DNA of 64,000 bases, taken from positions 4,857,501 to 4,921,500 of the forward strand of contig NZ_CP110973.1 in the NCBI RefSeq assembly GCF_026248825.1, given 5' to 3'. The stretch's first letter is position 1; each line of letters starts with the position of its first letter. The notes beneath the pieces were generated by a model. That model worked only from the letters and a program-made list of their open reading frames with translations, made no database searches and had not been told where the DNA came from. This document shows, piece after piece, positions 25,931 through 36,213 of this stretch. The position numbers were made by a program, and so were the translations under genes. The stretch is from Larkinella insperata. GTDB taxonomy: Bacteria; Bacteroidota; Bacteroidia; Cytophagales; Spirosomataceae.

Positions 25931-26577
25931 ACTGCATCAACAAACTTTTCTCCATCCCGTTGCCATCCGGTTTGCATCTGGACCTGAATCAGGGCGCAAG
26001 TTATTATTCGGCGTCACGCAAAGGAAATCCATCCGTTAAGAAAATTTGAATGGTAATAATTATTTTTTTAATAAATAAAGTGCTAAAACTTTTTTGTTTA
26101 AAGGATTAAGCATAGTTTTGGTTGCAATAAACAACAAATCAGCACTAAAAAATCTACGGTAATGACTGCTACCTTTTTACCACAAGGCTCATGAGCGTCC
26201 CCCCAACACCGGGAAGAAGCCCATCCGAATGAATCAGCTGACGACTGACGGTCAAAAAACAGATCCATTTTTACCGGTTCGTCAAATCCGGCTGAGTAAT
26301 CCTATCCATTCTTGTTCCTTGAGAAAATAGCCGCCTGAATCCCCACTTTGGGTTCTATGGTTATTTGGTAAAGCAGCTTAATCGTTTAAGCAAAGTTTTA
26401 ATTATTCGTTTATAATCAAATCTACCATGAAAAACCGCCTATGTTTCTTCGTATGAAAAAGCTTTCTAATGCCGCCCGGCCGGGTGATCGCGACGGCCCC
26501 GCCCAGGGGTTCCCGACTGATTCATGTAACCTAGTCTGTTCACTTGCCTGATTTTCTCACAAAAACCCTTTTCAGTT
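25931..26577. other. Long regulatory region ahead of the first SusC gene
   Basis: No full gene is seen in these 647 bases. It has an AT-rich block (about 26040-26120) holding a promoter candidate, a long apparent leader, and two tiny reading frames just ahead of susC. One at 26427-26456 encodes MKNRLCFFV, and its stop overlaps (ATGA) the internal ATG of a 36-codon frame at 26441-26551. Whether they are translated is unknown. Confidence 0.4.
26093..26120 (+). promoter_or_regulatory. Predicted promoter of the first SusC/SusD operon
   Basis: TTTG (26093-26096) and TAGTTTTG (26113-26120, exact TAnnTTTG) are 16 bases apart, slightly short of the usual 17-23. A start here would give a leader of about 450 bases before the SusC ATG. 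Confidence 0.45.
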
Positions 26578-29568
26578 ATGGTTAAATCTTTAAATTTCCT
26601 CCTTTTCCTTCTGCTTCTGGGGCCTGGGTATCTCCTCGCGCAGACCAACCGGGTGACCGGCCAAGTAACGGGACCCGATAACCAGGGACTGCCCGGTGTA
26701 AACGTCCAGGTTAGTGGTACCACCGTCGGGACATCAACCGACGTTTCGGGCAAATTTTCGCTCAACGCCGCCAGCACTGCGTCACTGGTTTTTTCCAACA
26801 TCGGTTACGTCAGCCAAACCATCCCGGTCAACGGCCGTTCGGTCGTCAATGTTCAACTGGTCGAAGATCAGAAAACGCTGAATGAAGTCGTGGTGGTGGG
26901 GTACGGAACGCAGCGCAAAACGGATGTGACCGGGGCTTTAACGGCCATCTCTACCAAAGAATTTGCCGAACAACCGGTGACCCGTCTGGATCAGGTTTTA
27001 CAGGGCCGGGCAGCGGGCGTGCAGGTAACCCAGACCAACGGCGCCCCCGGTGGCGACGCCCGCATCCGGATTCGGGGGGCCAACTCCGTGCTGGGCAACA
27101 ACAACCCCCTGTATATTGTCGATGGATTCGTGGGGGCCGACTTCAACTTTGTCAATCCCAACGACATTGAGACGATTCAGATTCTGAAAGATGCCGCTTC
27201 AACGTCGATCTACGGAAGCCGGGGGGCCAATGGCGTGGTGATCATCACAACCAAAAAAGGAGCAAGAGGGCTGAAAGTAAATTACGAAGGCCAGTACGGT
27301 ATTTCGCAGAACATCAAACGGTACGACGTGCTGCCGGCGGGCGAGTTTGCCGAAATCGTGAACGCCCGCGCCACGGCAACCGGTTCGAACCTGCCGTTTA
27401 CCGCCGACCAGATTGCGCAGTTTAAACAAAACGGCGGAACCGACTGGCAGAGCCTGGTTTTCCGGACCGGGACCGGCCAGCAGCACCAGGTGACGCTATC
27501 GGGCGGGGGCGAAAAAACGACATTCCTGATTTCGGGCAACTACCTGAATCAGAACGGTATCGTCAACAACAGCGGTTTCAAACGCTACATTCTGCGCACA
27601 AACCTGAACACGCAGGTTAACGACGATCTCTCGTTCCGGCTGAATCTGTGGGGAACGCGTTCGCAGAACCACAACACCCTCGACGGGGGCGCCATTGTGC
27701 AGGCGCTGGCTTGGGCGCCAACTACACCGGCTTACGGCGCTGACGGCCAGCCCACGTTTACGGACCCCATCGGGTCGGTCTACCGCAACCCGTTGGATTA
27801 TTTGTACGATCAGTCCATCGACGCCAACCGGTCGAGCATCAACCTGAACGGGGGCCTGAACTACAAGCTGCCCATCAAAGGACTTTCGGTTGATTTGCAG
27901 TATGCCATCAACTACCTGAACGCGCAGAACCTGAACTTCACGGGCAAGCGGCTGTCCAACAACGTGCCGAATGCCAGCCGGTATTCATCGGAACAGATCA
28001 CGCTGCAAAACACCAACACGCTGAATTACGATCTGAAAGTGGGCGACCACTCGATCAATGCCGTGGCCGTGCTGGAGACGCAGCAATTCACGGATCGGAA
28101 TTTCAACGCGAGTGCTTCCGGATTGCGGTTTCCGCAGTTGGGCTACGACAACATTGGCGGCAATACCGCAGCTACGGTATCGTCGGGCTACCAGAAATGG
28201 ACACTGCTCTCGCTGCTGGGTCGCGTCAACTACGGCTACAAGGATCGTTACCTAGTCACGGCTGCGGTTCGGCGGGATGGCTCATCGAAGTTCAGCGAGG
28301 CCAATCGCTACAGCCTTTTCCCGTCGGTGGCCCTGGGCTGGCGGTTGGCGGAAGAAGAGTTTATCAAGAACCTCAACGTTTTCAGCAACCTGAAACTGCG
28401 GGGGAGTTGGGGGATGACGGGTAGCCAGGCCATCAACCCGTACGCAACCTTGTCGACCTACGGAACAACCAACGTGGGCTTCAACAACACGGCGGCAACG
28501 GCGGGCGTAATTCTGGGCAACCCCGGCAACCCGGACCTCAAGTGGGAAACTACCCGGCAGGTGGATGTGGGGCTGGAAATGGAATTCTGGAACGGGCGGC
28601 TGCGGATTGAAGCCGATTATTTCAAGAAAAACACGACCGATCTGCTGCTGAACGTGGCCATTCCGAGCTACGCCGGGGGCGGTACCCAAACCCGCAACGT
28701 GGGCGAGGTTGAAAACAAAGGGTTTGAATTCTCGATCGGCGGAACACCCATCGACAAGGGGGGCGTACGCTGGGAAACGAACCTGAACTTTTCGACGCTG
28801 CAAAACCGCGTTATTAGCCTGGGTAACCTGCCCCGGTTGGGCACCGGTACGGGCGTGGGGGGCGGTATGTCGACCACCAACGAGTTTATGCTGATGCCGG
28901 GTGAACCGATGGGTTCGTACTGGGGACTGCGGTACCTGGGCACCTTCAAGCCGGGCGAAGCCGATCTGGCCGCCCGCTACGGCCGCGTTCCGGGTGATCC
29001 GCGCTACGAAGATTTAAACGGCGACAACTCAATCACCACCGACGATTTTCAGGTCATTGGTCGGGCGTTCCCGAAAGCCACCGGGGGCTGGAACAACACC
29101 GTTTCCTACAAGGGGTTAACGCTGAACGTCTTCTTCAACGGGGTGTTTGGCGTCGATAAGCTCAACTACACGCGGGCGGCTGCCTTGTCGGGTTCGGGCG
29201 ATGCCCGGCAGTTCATTTTGTCGGAGATCCGCGACTATTACCGTCCGGGCAACGAAACCTCCGACATTCCGGCGTTTACCAGAACGTACCAGCCGTTTAC
29301 CCAGTCGAGCCGCTTTCTGGAGAATGGCTCCTTCGTTCGGTTGAAAAACGTCAGCCTTGCGTACAACGTGCCGAATAATTTCCTCCGTAATAAAGCCAAT
29401 GTCCGGGTATTCTTCAGCGCGACCAACCTGCTGACGATTACCCAGTACAAAGGTCCGGATCCGGAGTCGGCGCGCGTGGGTTCGGGAACGGACACGGCCA
29501 TCGGTATTGACTACGGGTCGTACCCCAACTCCAAAACGTATACGTTTGGCTTAAACCTCGGCTTCTAA
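26578..29568 (+). CDS. SusC/RagA-family TonB-linked outer-membrane transporter (first copy)
   Basis: This 996-residue TonB-dependent importer would take up oligosaccharides captured by its SusD partner. The order of parts is a signal peptide (to about LLAQ), a CarboxypepD_reg-like domain (VTGQVTGPDNQGLPGVNVQV), a TonB-box-like region (TLNEVVVVGYGTQRK), a plug with the SusC signatures LQGRAAGVQV and YGSRGANGVVIITTKKG, and a 22-strand-type barrel ending in LNLGF. The gene is followed 16 bases later by its SusD gene. No hybrid two-component regulator, SusR-like regulator or anti-sigma/sigma pair is adjacent. Confidence 0.95.
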   Translation: MVKSLNFLLFLLLLGPGYLLAQTNRVTGQVTGPDNQGLPGVNVQVSGTTVGTSTDVSGKFSLNAASTASLVFSNIGYVSQTIPVNGRSVVNVQLVEDQKTLNEVVVVGYGTQRKTDVTGALTAISTKEFAEQPVTRLDQVLQGRAAGVQVTQTNGAPGGDARIRIRGANSVLGNNNPLYIVDGFVGADFNFVNPNDIETIQILKDAASTSIYGSRGANGVVIITTKKGARGLKVNYEGQYGISQNIKRYDVLPAGEFAEIVNARATATGSNLPFTADQIAQFKQNGGTDWQSLVFRTGTGQQHQVTLSGGGEKTTFLISGNYLNQNGIVNNSGFKRYILRTNLNTQVNDDLSFRLNLWGTRSQNHNTLDGGAIVQALAWAPTTPAYGADGQPTFTDPIGSVYRNPLDYLYDQSIDANRSSINLNGGLNYKLPIKGLSVDLQYAINYLNAQNLNFTGKRLSNNVPNASRYSSEQITLQNTNTLNYDLKVGDHSINAVAVLETQQFTDRNFNASASGLRFPQLGYDNIGGNTAATVSSGYQKWTLLSLLGRVNYGYKDRYLVTAAVRRDGSSKFSEANRYSLFPSVALGWRLAEEEFIKNLNVFSNLKLRGSWGMTGSQAINPYATLSTYGTTNVGFNNTAATAGVILGNPGNPDLKWETTRQVDVGLEMEFWNGRLRIEADYFKKNTTDLLLNVAIPSYAGGGTQTRNVGEVENKGFEFSIGGTPIDKGGVRWETNLNFSTLQNRVISLGNLPRLGTGTGVGGGMSTTNEFMLMPGEPMGSYWGLRYLGTFKPGEADLAARYGRVPGDPRYEDLNGDNSITTDDFQVIGRAFPKATGGWNNTVSYKGLTLNVFFNGVFGVDKLNYTRAAALSGSGDARQFILSEIRDYYRPGNETSDIPAFTRTYQPFTQSSRFLENGSFVRLKNVSLAYNVPNNFLRNKANVRVFFSATNLLTITQYKGPDPESARVGSGTDTAIGIDYGSYPNSKTYTFGLNLGF

Positions 29569-29584
29569 CCTCTTTCGACCATCC

Positions 29585-31063
29585 ATGAAAAAGTTACTGC
29601 TATTTTCCCTCGTAGCCATGCTGGGAGCGGGCTGCAAAAATTACCTGGAAGAAGACACCAACGGGTTGCTCTACGGCCCCAACGTATTGTCCACGCAGGA
29701 CGGCCTGGAATCGGCCCTGACCGGGGCTTACCGCGGGCTAGCCAACCAATGGGGCTACGGTTTTATTCACCCCTCGGCCAATGCGGCCACGCTCGGGAGC
29801 GACGACGTAACGACCCACCCCGCCAGCAACAAAGCCGACTGGCGCGAGTTCGACCAGTTTAACGTCTCGACCACCAACCAGCGGTCGGGGGCCGTCTACA
29901 ACGGTTGTTACAAAGCCATTCAGGGCGCCAACAACGTCATTAACAACTACAGCAAAACCGTTGGCACCAAAGCGACCATCGACATCATTGCCGGGGAAGC
30001 ACACTTTATCCGGGCATTCTCCTACTACTGGCTGACCCGATTTTACGGCAACATTCCGCTGGTGACGGCGGGTGAATACTCGGCAGATCTGCTGACGATC
30101 AAGAAATCAACCCCGGCCGAAGTGTACGCCCTGATTGTCGACGATCTGAAAAAAGCGGAAACCCTGCTGCCCAACACCCGGCGCGATCCGGGTCGGCCCA
30201 ACGTGGGTTCGGCCAAGGCGTTTCTGGCCGATGTGTACCTGACCATGGCGGGCTGGCCCCTCAAGCAAGCCGACAAGTACGACCTGGCCGCAGCGAAGGC
30301 GAAAGAGGTAATCGACAACCGGGCTACGTACGGATTTGCCCTAATGCCAACCTTTGCCGCCGTTTTTGAAAACGATCCGGGGGTGGCCATCCTTCCGGAA
30401 TCGGTGTTTCAGATCAGCGGGTTTACGGGCGGCAGCGGTACGGCCAACGCCACCTATGGCAACACGACCATGCCCGGGGAAGAAGGCGGCTGGGACGATA
30501 TGTTTGCCGAGCTTAATTTCTTCAACAGCTTTCCGGCAGGTCCCCGCAAAGACGCTACCTTCCGGACGCAATTCGGCCTGGGCGCCACCAAAATTCCCTG
30601 GCAGCAGAGCCTGACCAAGCACCCGTACTACCAGAAATGGTATATTAAGGGCAACATTGTAACGTCCAGCATTTCGTTGCCGTCGGTGATGATGCGGTAT
30701 CCGCACGTGCTGACCATTTACGCCGAAGCCAAAGCCCGCGGAACGGGCGGTCCGGACCAGGCGGCTTACGATGCGCTGAACCAGGTTCGGTCGCGGGGGC
30801 TCCCGACGGGCGCCAAGCCACTGACCCTGGCCGACGGTCTGACGGCGACCCAGTTTGCCGACGCCGTGGTTCAGGAGCGGGCCTGGGAGTTTGCCTGTGA
30901 GCGCACCCGCTGGTTCGATCTGGTTCGGCTGGAGCGGGTGGAAGCCGCCAACGCCAACAAGAGCCCGGACGATCTTCAGCCGATCAAGGCCATTACGAAA
31001 GCTAATTACTGGTTTCCGTTACCGTATTCGGATACATCCATTAACCCGAACCTAAATCAATAA
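29585..31063 (+). CDS. SusD/RagB-family glycan-binding lipoprotein (first copy)
   Basis: This 492-residue surface lipoprotein pairs with the SusC transporter just upstream. It has a lipoprotein signal (MKKLLLFSLVAMLGAGC), a TPR-rich helical scaffold (for example AEVYALIVDDLKKAETLLP and GSAKAFLADVYLTMAGWP), and the closing SusD motif ending in FPLPYSDTSINPNLNQ, near the family consensus WPIP..E...NP.L.QN. It is followed by a strong intrinsic terminator, so this SusCD pair may be an independent transcript from the next one. The ligand is inferred only from the nearby GH43 enzymes. Confidence 0.93.
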   Translation: MKKLLLFSLVAMLGAGCKNYLEEDTNGLLYGPNVLSTQDGLESALTGAYRGLANQWGYGFIHPSANAATLGSDDVTTHPASNKADWREFDQFNVSTTNQRSGAVYNGCYKAIQGANNVINNYSKTVGTKATIDIIAGEAHFIRAFSYYWLTRFYGNIPLVTAGEYSADLLTIKKSTPAEVYALIVDDLKKAETLLPNTRRDPGRPNVGSAKAFLADVYLTMAGWPLKQADKYDLAAAKAKEVIDNRATYGFALMPTFAAVFENDPGVAILPESVFQISGFTGGSGTANATYGNTTMPGEEGGWDDMFAELNFFNSFPAGPRKDATFRTQFGLGATKIPWQQSLTKHPYYQKWYIKGNIVTSSISLPSVMMRYPHVLTIYAEAKARGTGGPDQAAYDALNQVRSRGLPTGAKPLTLADGLTATQFADAVVQERAWEFACERTRWFDLVRLERVEAANANKSPDDLQPIKAITKANYWFPLPYSDTSINPNLNQ

Positions 31064-31438
31064 CTGCGTAGAAACAGGTTCCTTTTAGCCCTCCCTTCGA
31101 CAGAAGGGAGGGCTTTTTTTATGGGATTGCAAAAACCAGTACGTCCCAGCGCAGAAGCTTTTACTCCCCGGCGGACCATTGCCTCATTTCTGATTCCGGG
31201 CGAACCGGTTCAAAGTCAAAAACGGGTTGATGACGTTTCTTCCTTGATACGAGTTCGTTATCTGCCGTTTGTGGGTATTGCCATACTTTTTAGGAAATAT
31301 TTCACATGACGAAAAAACAATCTGTCCGGGGCGTGTCTTTTTTCAAATAGGCACAACTGCATTGACCAACGACGGCCCGGAACCGTCGTCGGCCTATGTT
31401 CTTTCATTTGTCTGAATAATTTAACCTTTCGATTTTTT
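31064..31438. other. Intergenic region between the two SusCD pairs
   Basis: It begins with the terminator of the first pair. The remaining roughly 320 bases contain no credible gene; short frames here have no RBS, domain or family character. AT-rich sequence close to 31400-31438 (CATTTGTCTGAATAATTTAA) probably includes the promoter or leader of the second SusC gene, but no exact -7 match is seen. Confidence 0.4.
31087..31120 (+). terminator. Intrinsic terminator after the first SusD gene
   Basis: The 12-base arms 31087-31098 and 31103-31114 pair perfectly around the loop GACA and are followed directly by a T run (31113-31120). It lies 23 bases past the stop codon. Confidence 0.9.
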
Positions 31439-34400
31439 ATGGAAAACCGATGTGTACCCTTAACCGTCCTCTGGATGGGGTTAAGCCTGTACAGCGTTGC
31501 CCAATCCCCGACGGCACCCCTGCTGGCGGCCAAATCCCGAGGAACTGCTTCATCACTACTTTCACCATTCCGGCCGGGATCAGCGAATCAGGTCGCCGTA
31601 AAACGTGTTACCGGTCAGGTTGTAGACGAAAACAACGCCCCCCTGCCGGGTGCGTCGATCATTGAAAAAGGGACCCAGAACGGAACGACCACTGACGCGG
31701 ATGGCAATTTTGCCCTGAACGTGGCCGATGAGGCTACCACCCTGACGGTATCGAGTGTGGGCTACGTGACGCAGGACGTACCCCTTGCCAACCAGACTAC
31801 CATCACCATCAAGCTGGTACCCGACAACCTGACCCTGAACGAGGTTGTCGTTATTGGGTACCAGACCGTCCGCAAGCGGGACGTGACCGGGGCCAACGAC
31901 GTGATCAGCCCCGAACAGGCCAACCGGGTAACCGCCAACTCCCTGGCCGAATCCATTCAGGGCTTATCGCCGGGGGTAACCGTCCGGAACACCGGCGTTC
32001 CCGGCCAGCAGGCTTCCGTCCAGATTCGCGGGGTGGCCAGCTTCCTGAATACCGATCCGCTGTACGTCATCGACGGCATGATTGCCGACGCGAACGTTAC
32101 CATCAACAACGACGATATTGAGTCCATTCAGGTCCTGAAAGACGCGTCGGCGGCCGCCATTTACGGGTCGCGGGCGGCCAACGGGGTCATTATTATTACT
32201 ACCAAGCAGGGCAAGGAAGGCCCGACCCGGGTGTCGTTTTCGGCTAAGTACGGGGTGCAGAATGCCTACAAACGCTGGGATGTGATGGATGCGTCGGGCT
32301 TTGCGGCTTTGCAGCGGCAGCAATACGAAAACTCCGCCCAGGCGCCCCCCACCAGCGTTGCCACCGGGACGTTCAACCCAAACATCAATACCGACTGGCA
32401 GGACCAGGTTCTGCGCACCGGTAGTTTGCAGGACTACAACCTGACGCTGTCCGGGGGCACCAAAACCGGTTCCTACCTTGTTTCGGGAAGTTATTTTAAA
32501 AATGCCGGTTACGTCATCGGCAGCGACTTCGACCGGGCCAGTCTGCGCATCAACACCCGGAGCGAGCTGGGGCGCTTCACGGTGGGCGAGAATCTGGTCC
32601 TGACCAATTCAAACATTCAGAATTTTCCGGGGGGCAATCCGATTTACGACATGGTCCAGATGCTGCCCGTTATTCCGGTGCAGGACCCGCGCTACGCCAA
32701 CGCCACCAACCCGCTGGGCTTCGGGATCGGAACTTATCCCGATGCGGTGACGTATGCCTTCAACCCGGTAGCGGTTCGCAACCTGGCGAGCAACCGGAGC
32801 AATTTCGCCAAAGCCGTCGGGAACGCCTATCTGGATTTCAAATTCGCCGACTGGCTGACCTACCGCTTCAACGCCGGTCTGGAAGTGAGCTTCGACTACA
32901 ACCAGAACCTGCGCCGGATCGGCGTTTATCAGTACAATGCCGCCGTGGTGCCCAGTTCGGTCGGGGAGGACCGGTCGCGGTACTACAGCCTGCTGTTTGA
33001 GCACACGATCAACTTCAACCGAACCTTCGGCAAGCACAGCGTCAACGGGGTGCTTGGCGTTAGCCAGCAAACGGCCCGGCGCGACAACACGGGCGGGTCG
33101 CGGACCAACCTGGCTACCTCGGGCGGGCAGTATTTCCCGACCATCAATGCGGCCACGGGAATTTCCAATTCGGCCGGTGGCACCCCAGCCCATTACACCA
33201 TCCTGGGGTACCTGGGCCGGGTCAACTACGCCTACAACGACACTTACCTGCTGACGCTGACGGGTCGCGTCGATCAGGATTCCCGGTTTGGCTCCAACTA
33301 CCGAACCGGCTTTTTCCCGTCGGTGGCCGGAGCCTGGCGCATCAGTCAGGAGAAGTTTTTCAGCGTCCCCTGGGTTTCCGACCTAAAAGTGAGCGCGTCC
33401 TACGGGAAGCTGGGCATCGTGGTACCAACGCTGGGTTCGTTTCCGTACACGGCTTTTATCAACAGCAACCCCCGCGCCATTTTCGGTCCCGACCAAACGC
33501 CGAACGTGGGGGCGTATCAGGCCCAGCTTGCCAACCCCGACCTGCGCTGGGAAGAGCGGTTGTCGCAGAACTACGGGGTAACGGCCAGTTTTCTGAACAA
33601 CCGCATCACGGCGGAGGTCAACTACTACAACACGCTGTCGTCGGATGCCCTGCTGAACCTGCCGGTTCCGGGCTACCTGGGAAACCTTCAGGGCAACCCA
33701 TACGTGAACACCGCGTCGATTCGCAACCAGGGGGTTGAATTGGCCGTCACGTACCGCAACAACGAACACGCCCTGAAATGGGATGTGTCGGGCAACCTGA
33801 CGACGATCAAAAACCGGGTTGAAAATGTTGGTAATCAGGGGCAGGACATCAATTACATCCAGAGCGGCAACACCCGTTCGCAGGTCGGTCGGCCGGTGGG
33901 GCAGTGGTACGTGCTCAAAACAAACGGAATCTTCCAGACGCAGGAAGAGATCAACAATTACAGAGGTTCGAACGGTAATCTGATTCAGCCGAACGCCCAA
34001 CCCGGAGACATCCGGTACGTCGATACCAACGGCGACGGCCAGATTACCCAGAACGACGACCGGCAGTTTGTGAGTTCGCCCTGGCCGAAACTCCAGGCCG
34101 GTGCCCAGGTGAATGCCAGTTACAACCAGTTTAGCCTGAACCTGCAATTTGTGGGCGTATTTGGATATACGGTTTACAACGGTGTGCGCCGGGCGCTGGA
34201 CAGCTACCAGAATACCAACTTCCGGGCGGACGTGAACCCGTGGACACCGACCAACACAAATACCGATGACCCGCGCATTGCTCTGGAAGCCACGCCAAAT
34301 CCCAATGTCTACAATCCGCAAGGAATAATTTCCAACAACTTTGGCTATACCGACCGCTGGCTGGAAAGCGCGTCGTACGTCCGGCTGCGGAATGTGGAAA

Positions 34401-34609
34401 TCGGCTACACGTTGCCGAAAACGCTGCTTTCCCGCATCAAGGTGCGCAACGCCCGGGCGTACATCAGCGGCCAGAATATTTTTACCGTCACCGGCTATTC
34501 GGGCATGGACCCGGACATTACGGGGATCAATATTCAGGAACGGGGTGTCGACGACGGGCACTGGCCCTCACCCCGCGTCATTTCGCTGGGCCTCTCGGGT
34601 GAATTTTAA
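31439..34609 (+). CDS. SusC/RagA-family TonB-linked outer-membrane transporter (second copy)
   Basis: This 1056-residue SusC homologue differs clearly from the first copy in sequence and N-terminus. After a signal peptide (cut near SVAQ) there is an extra Ser/Pro/Ala-rich segment of about 30 residues. The CarboxypepD_reg-like domain (VTGQVVDENNAPLPGASIIE), the TonB-box-like LTLNEVVVIGYQTVRK, the plug motif YGSRAANGVIIITTKQG and the barrel follow. It ends with the strand VISLGLSGEF, typical of SusC barrels. The SusD gene follows 18 bases later and two GH43 glycosidases come after it, so this pair is the better candidate for the arabinose-containing glycan transporter. Confidence 0.95.
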   Translation: MENRCVPLTVLWMGLSLYSVAQSPTAPLLAAKSRGTASSLLSPFRPGSANQVAVKRVTGQVVDENNAPLPGASIIEKGTQNGTTTDADGNFALNVADEATTLTVSSVGYVTQDVPLANQTTITIKLVPDNLTLNEVVVIGYQTVRKRDVTGANDVISPEQANRVTANSLAESIQGLSPGVTVRNTGVPGQQASVQIRGVASFLNTDPLYVIDGMIADANVTINNDDIESIQVLKDASAAAIYGSRAANGVIIITTKQGKEGPTRVSFSAKYGVQNAYKRWDVMDASGFAALQRQQYENSAQAPPTSVATGTFNPNINTDWQDQVLRTGSLQDYNLTLSGGTKTGSYLVSGSYFKNAGYVIGSDFDRASLRINTRSELGRFTVGENLVLTNSNIQNFPGGNPIYDMVQMLPVIPVQDPRYANATNPLGFGIGTYPDAVTYAFNPVAVRNLASNRSNFAKAVGNAYLDFKFADWLTYRFNAGLEVSFDYNQNLRRIGVYQYNAAVVPSSVGEDRSRYYSLLFEHTINFNRTFGKHSVNGVLGVSQQTARRDNTGGSRTNLATSGGQYFPTINAATGISNSAGGTPAHYTILGYLGRVNYAYNDTYLLTLTGRVDQDSRFGSNYRTGFFPSVAGAWRISQEKFFSVPWVSDLKVSASYGKLGIVVPTLGSFPYTAFINSNPRAIFGPDQTPNVGAYQAQLANPDLRWEERLSQNYGVTASFLNNRITAEVNYYNTLSSDALLNLPVPGYLGNLQGNPYVNTASIRNQGVELAVTYRNNEHALKWDVSGNLTTIKNRVENVGNQGQDINYIQSGNTRSQVGRPVGQWYVLKTNGIFQTQEEINNYRGSNGNLIQPNAQPGDIRYVDTNGDGQITQNDDRQFVSSPWPKLQAGAQVNASYNQFSLNLQFVGVFGYTVYNGVRRALDSYQNTNFRADVNPWTPTNTNTDDPRIALEATPNPNVYNPQGIISNNFGYTDRWLESASYVRLRNVEIGYTLPKTLLSRIKVRNARAYISGQNIFTVTGYSGMDPDITGINIQERGVDDGHWPSPRVISLGLSGEF

Positions 34610-34627
34610 CCAAAACGCATTCTCATC

Positions 34628-36151
34628 ATGAAAAAAATACTGATCTGTCTGGGGCTGGCGGCCACCTCACTGCTGACAGCCTGCGACCGAAACCTGGATA
34701 TTCTCAACCCCAACCAGCTAACCAGCGAATCATTCTGGAAGAGCGAAGCCGATGCACTAGCGGGCGTCAACTCCGTTTACAGTACCCTGCACCGGGGCGG
34801 CATTTCGCGCTGGATGCCGTTCTACTACATTATTCGCTCCGACGAAGGACGCAGCCAGAGCCCAGCGACGGACATTGTCAACAACATGGACCAGTTCTTG
34901 ATCACGGATTACAATTACGGCAATGCCGTGGGTGTCTGGCAAGACAATTACATCGGCGTCAACCGGGCTAATCAGGTCATCACCAACGTGCCCAACATTC
35001 CGATGGACGAAACCCTGAGGCAGCGCTACATCGGGGAAGCGAAGTTTTTTCGCGGGCTGTTTTATTATCACCTCGTGACGCTGTTCGGCAATGTGCCCCT
35101 GGTTCTGGAACCGACGGTGGTGGGTGACCGACCGGCTTCGGCTACCATCGCGCAGATCTGGGCGCAGATTGAAAAAGACCTGACGGAAGCCGCTGCGGTG
35201 CTTCCGACTTCCTACACCGGCGCCGAACTGGGCCGCATTACAAAAGGAGCGGCTTATGCCCTGCTGGCCAAAGCTCAGATGCAGCAGCAGAAATACAACG
35301 AAGCCCTGACGCCGTTGCAATGGCTGACCGAGGGCGAGGGCCGGACCATCTATTCCCTGATGCCCAACTACCGCGACAATTTTCTGATTTCGACCGAAAA
35401 CAACCGGGAGTCGGTATTTGAATGGCAGTTTCAGGTCAACCCGGCCGAAGGAACCGATGATGACAGCGAGACGCCGAACCACAACTACGGTACGTCGCTG
35501 GCCCAGTTTTTTGGTCCTTCGGGTGTTGGCTGGTCGGACGGTGAAGCAAACCGCTGGCCTATCTACGAATTTTACGAAAGAACGACCACCGGCGCCCGCG
35601 ACCCCCGGCTGGAAGCGTCGTTCCTGTTTGACTCAACCGACGTGCGCGGCCCGGCCTTTACCCAGATTTACGGCCAGACGTTTCTGCAACGGTATGGGAC
35701 CAACAACAAACGGGTGTGGTTCCGCAAATTTCAGAATGATCACTGGCGAAACAACGAAGATTACCGCTCGCCCAACAATTGGCGGTATATCCGGTACGCG
35801 GATGTGCTGCTGATGTACGCCGAAGCCCTCAACGCAACCGGCAAAACCGCCCAGGCGTATCCGTTTGTGGACCGGGTTCGGCAGCGGGCCGGTTTGCCAA
35901 CGCTGACGGCCACCCGACCCGGCCTGACGCAGGCTCAATTCCTAGGCCAGCTCAAACACGAGCGCGTGACGGAACTGTCGGGCGAAGGCCACCGCTGGAA
36001 CGATCTGGCCCGCTGGGGCGATCTTGGGCCGCAACTGGCAACGCGCGACCCGGCTTTTTCTACCTTTGTAAAGGGGAAAAGCGAGTTGCTGCCCATTCCG
36101 CAGCTTGATCTCGACCTGAACCCCAACCTGACACAGAACCCGAATTATTAA
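34628..36151 (+). CDS. SusD/RagB-family glycan-binding lipoprotein (second copy)
   Basis: This 507-residue surface lipoprotein has lipobox LTAC and the standard SusD layout: N-terminal NLDILNPNQLTSESFWKSEADALAGV, a TPR scaffold (YIGEAKFFRGLFYYHLVTLFGNVPLV; KGAAYALLAKAQMQQQKYNEAL), the late segment RYADVLLMYAEALNATGKTAQAYPFVDRVR and the C-terminal LPIPQLDLDLNPNLTQNPNY. That tail fits the family consensus closely. It partners the SusC protein encoded just upstream. A GC-rich hairpin separates it from the GH43 gene that begins 62 bases downstream. Confidence 0.95.
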   Translation: MKKILICLGLAATSLLTACDRNLDILNPNQLTSESFWKSEADALAGVNSVYSTLHRGGISRWMPFYYIIRSDEGRSQSPATDIVNNMDQFLITDYNYGNAVGVWQDNYIGVNRANQVITNVPNIPMDETLRQRYIGEAKFFRGLFYYHLVTLFGNVPLVLEPTVVGDRPASATIAQIWAQIEKDLTEAAAVLPTSYTGAELGRITKGAAYALLAKAQMQQQKYNEALTPLQWLTEGEGRTIYSLMPNYRDNFLISTENNRESVFEWQFQVNPAEGTDDDSETPNHNYGTSLAQFFGPSGVGWSDGEANRWPIYEFYERTTTGARDPRLEASFLFDSTDVRGPAFTQIYGQTFLQRYGTNNKRVWFRKFQNDHWRNNEDYRSPNNWRYIRYADVLLMYAEALNATGKTAQAYPFVDRVRQRAGLPTLTATRPGLTQAQFLGQLKHERVTELSGEGHRWNDLARWGDLGPQLATRDPAFSTFVKGKSELLPIPQLDLDLNPNLTQNPNY

Positions 36152-36160
36152 GACCAAATG

Positions 36161-36204
36161 ACGCCGGCGCCAACGGAGGAGAATTTTTCCGTTGGCGCCG
36201 GCGT
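36161..36204 (+). terminator. 17-bp GC-rich hairpin between susD and GH43
   Basis: The arms 36161-36177 and 36188-36204 are perfectly complementary around a 10-base loop. The hairpin ends nine bases before the ATG of the GH43 gene and lacks a long T run, so it could act as a partial terminator, an mRNA-stability element or a cover for the ribosome-binding region. Confidence 0.6.
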
Positions 36205-36213
36205 TTCCGAACC

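Noticed and set aside
31121..31309. 62-codon frame between the SusCD pairs
   Set aside because: Its start lies immediately after the terminator T run and it has no promoter or family character.
33383..34561. 392-codon open frame opposite the second SusC gene
   Set aside because: Antisense shadow without motifs.
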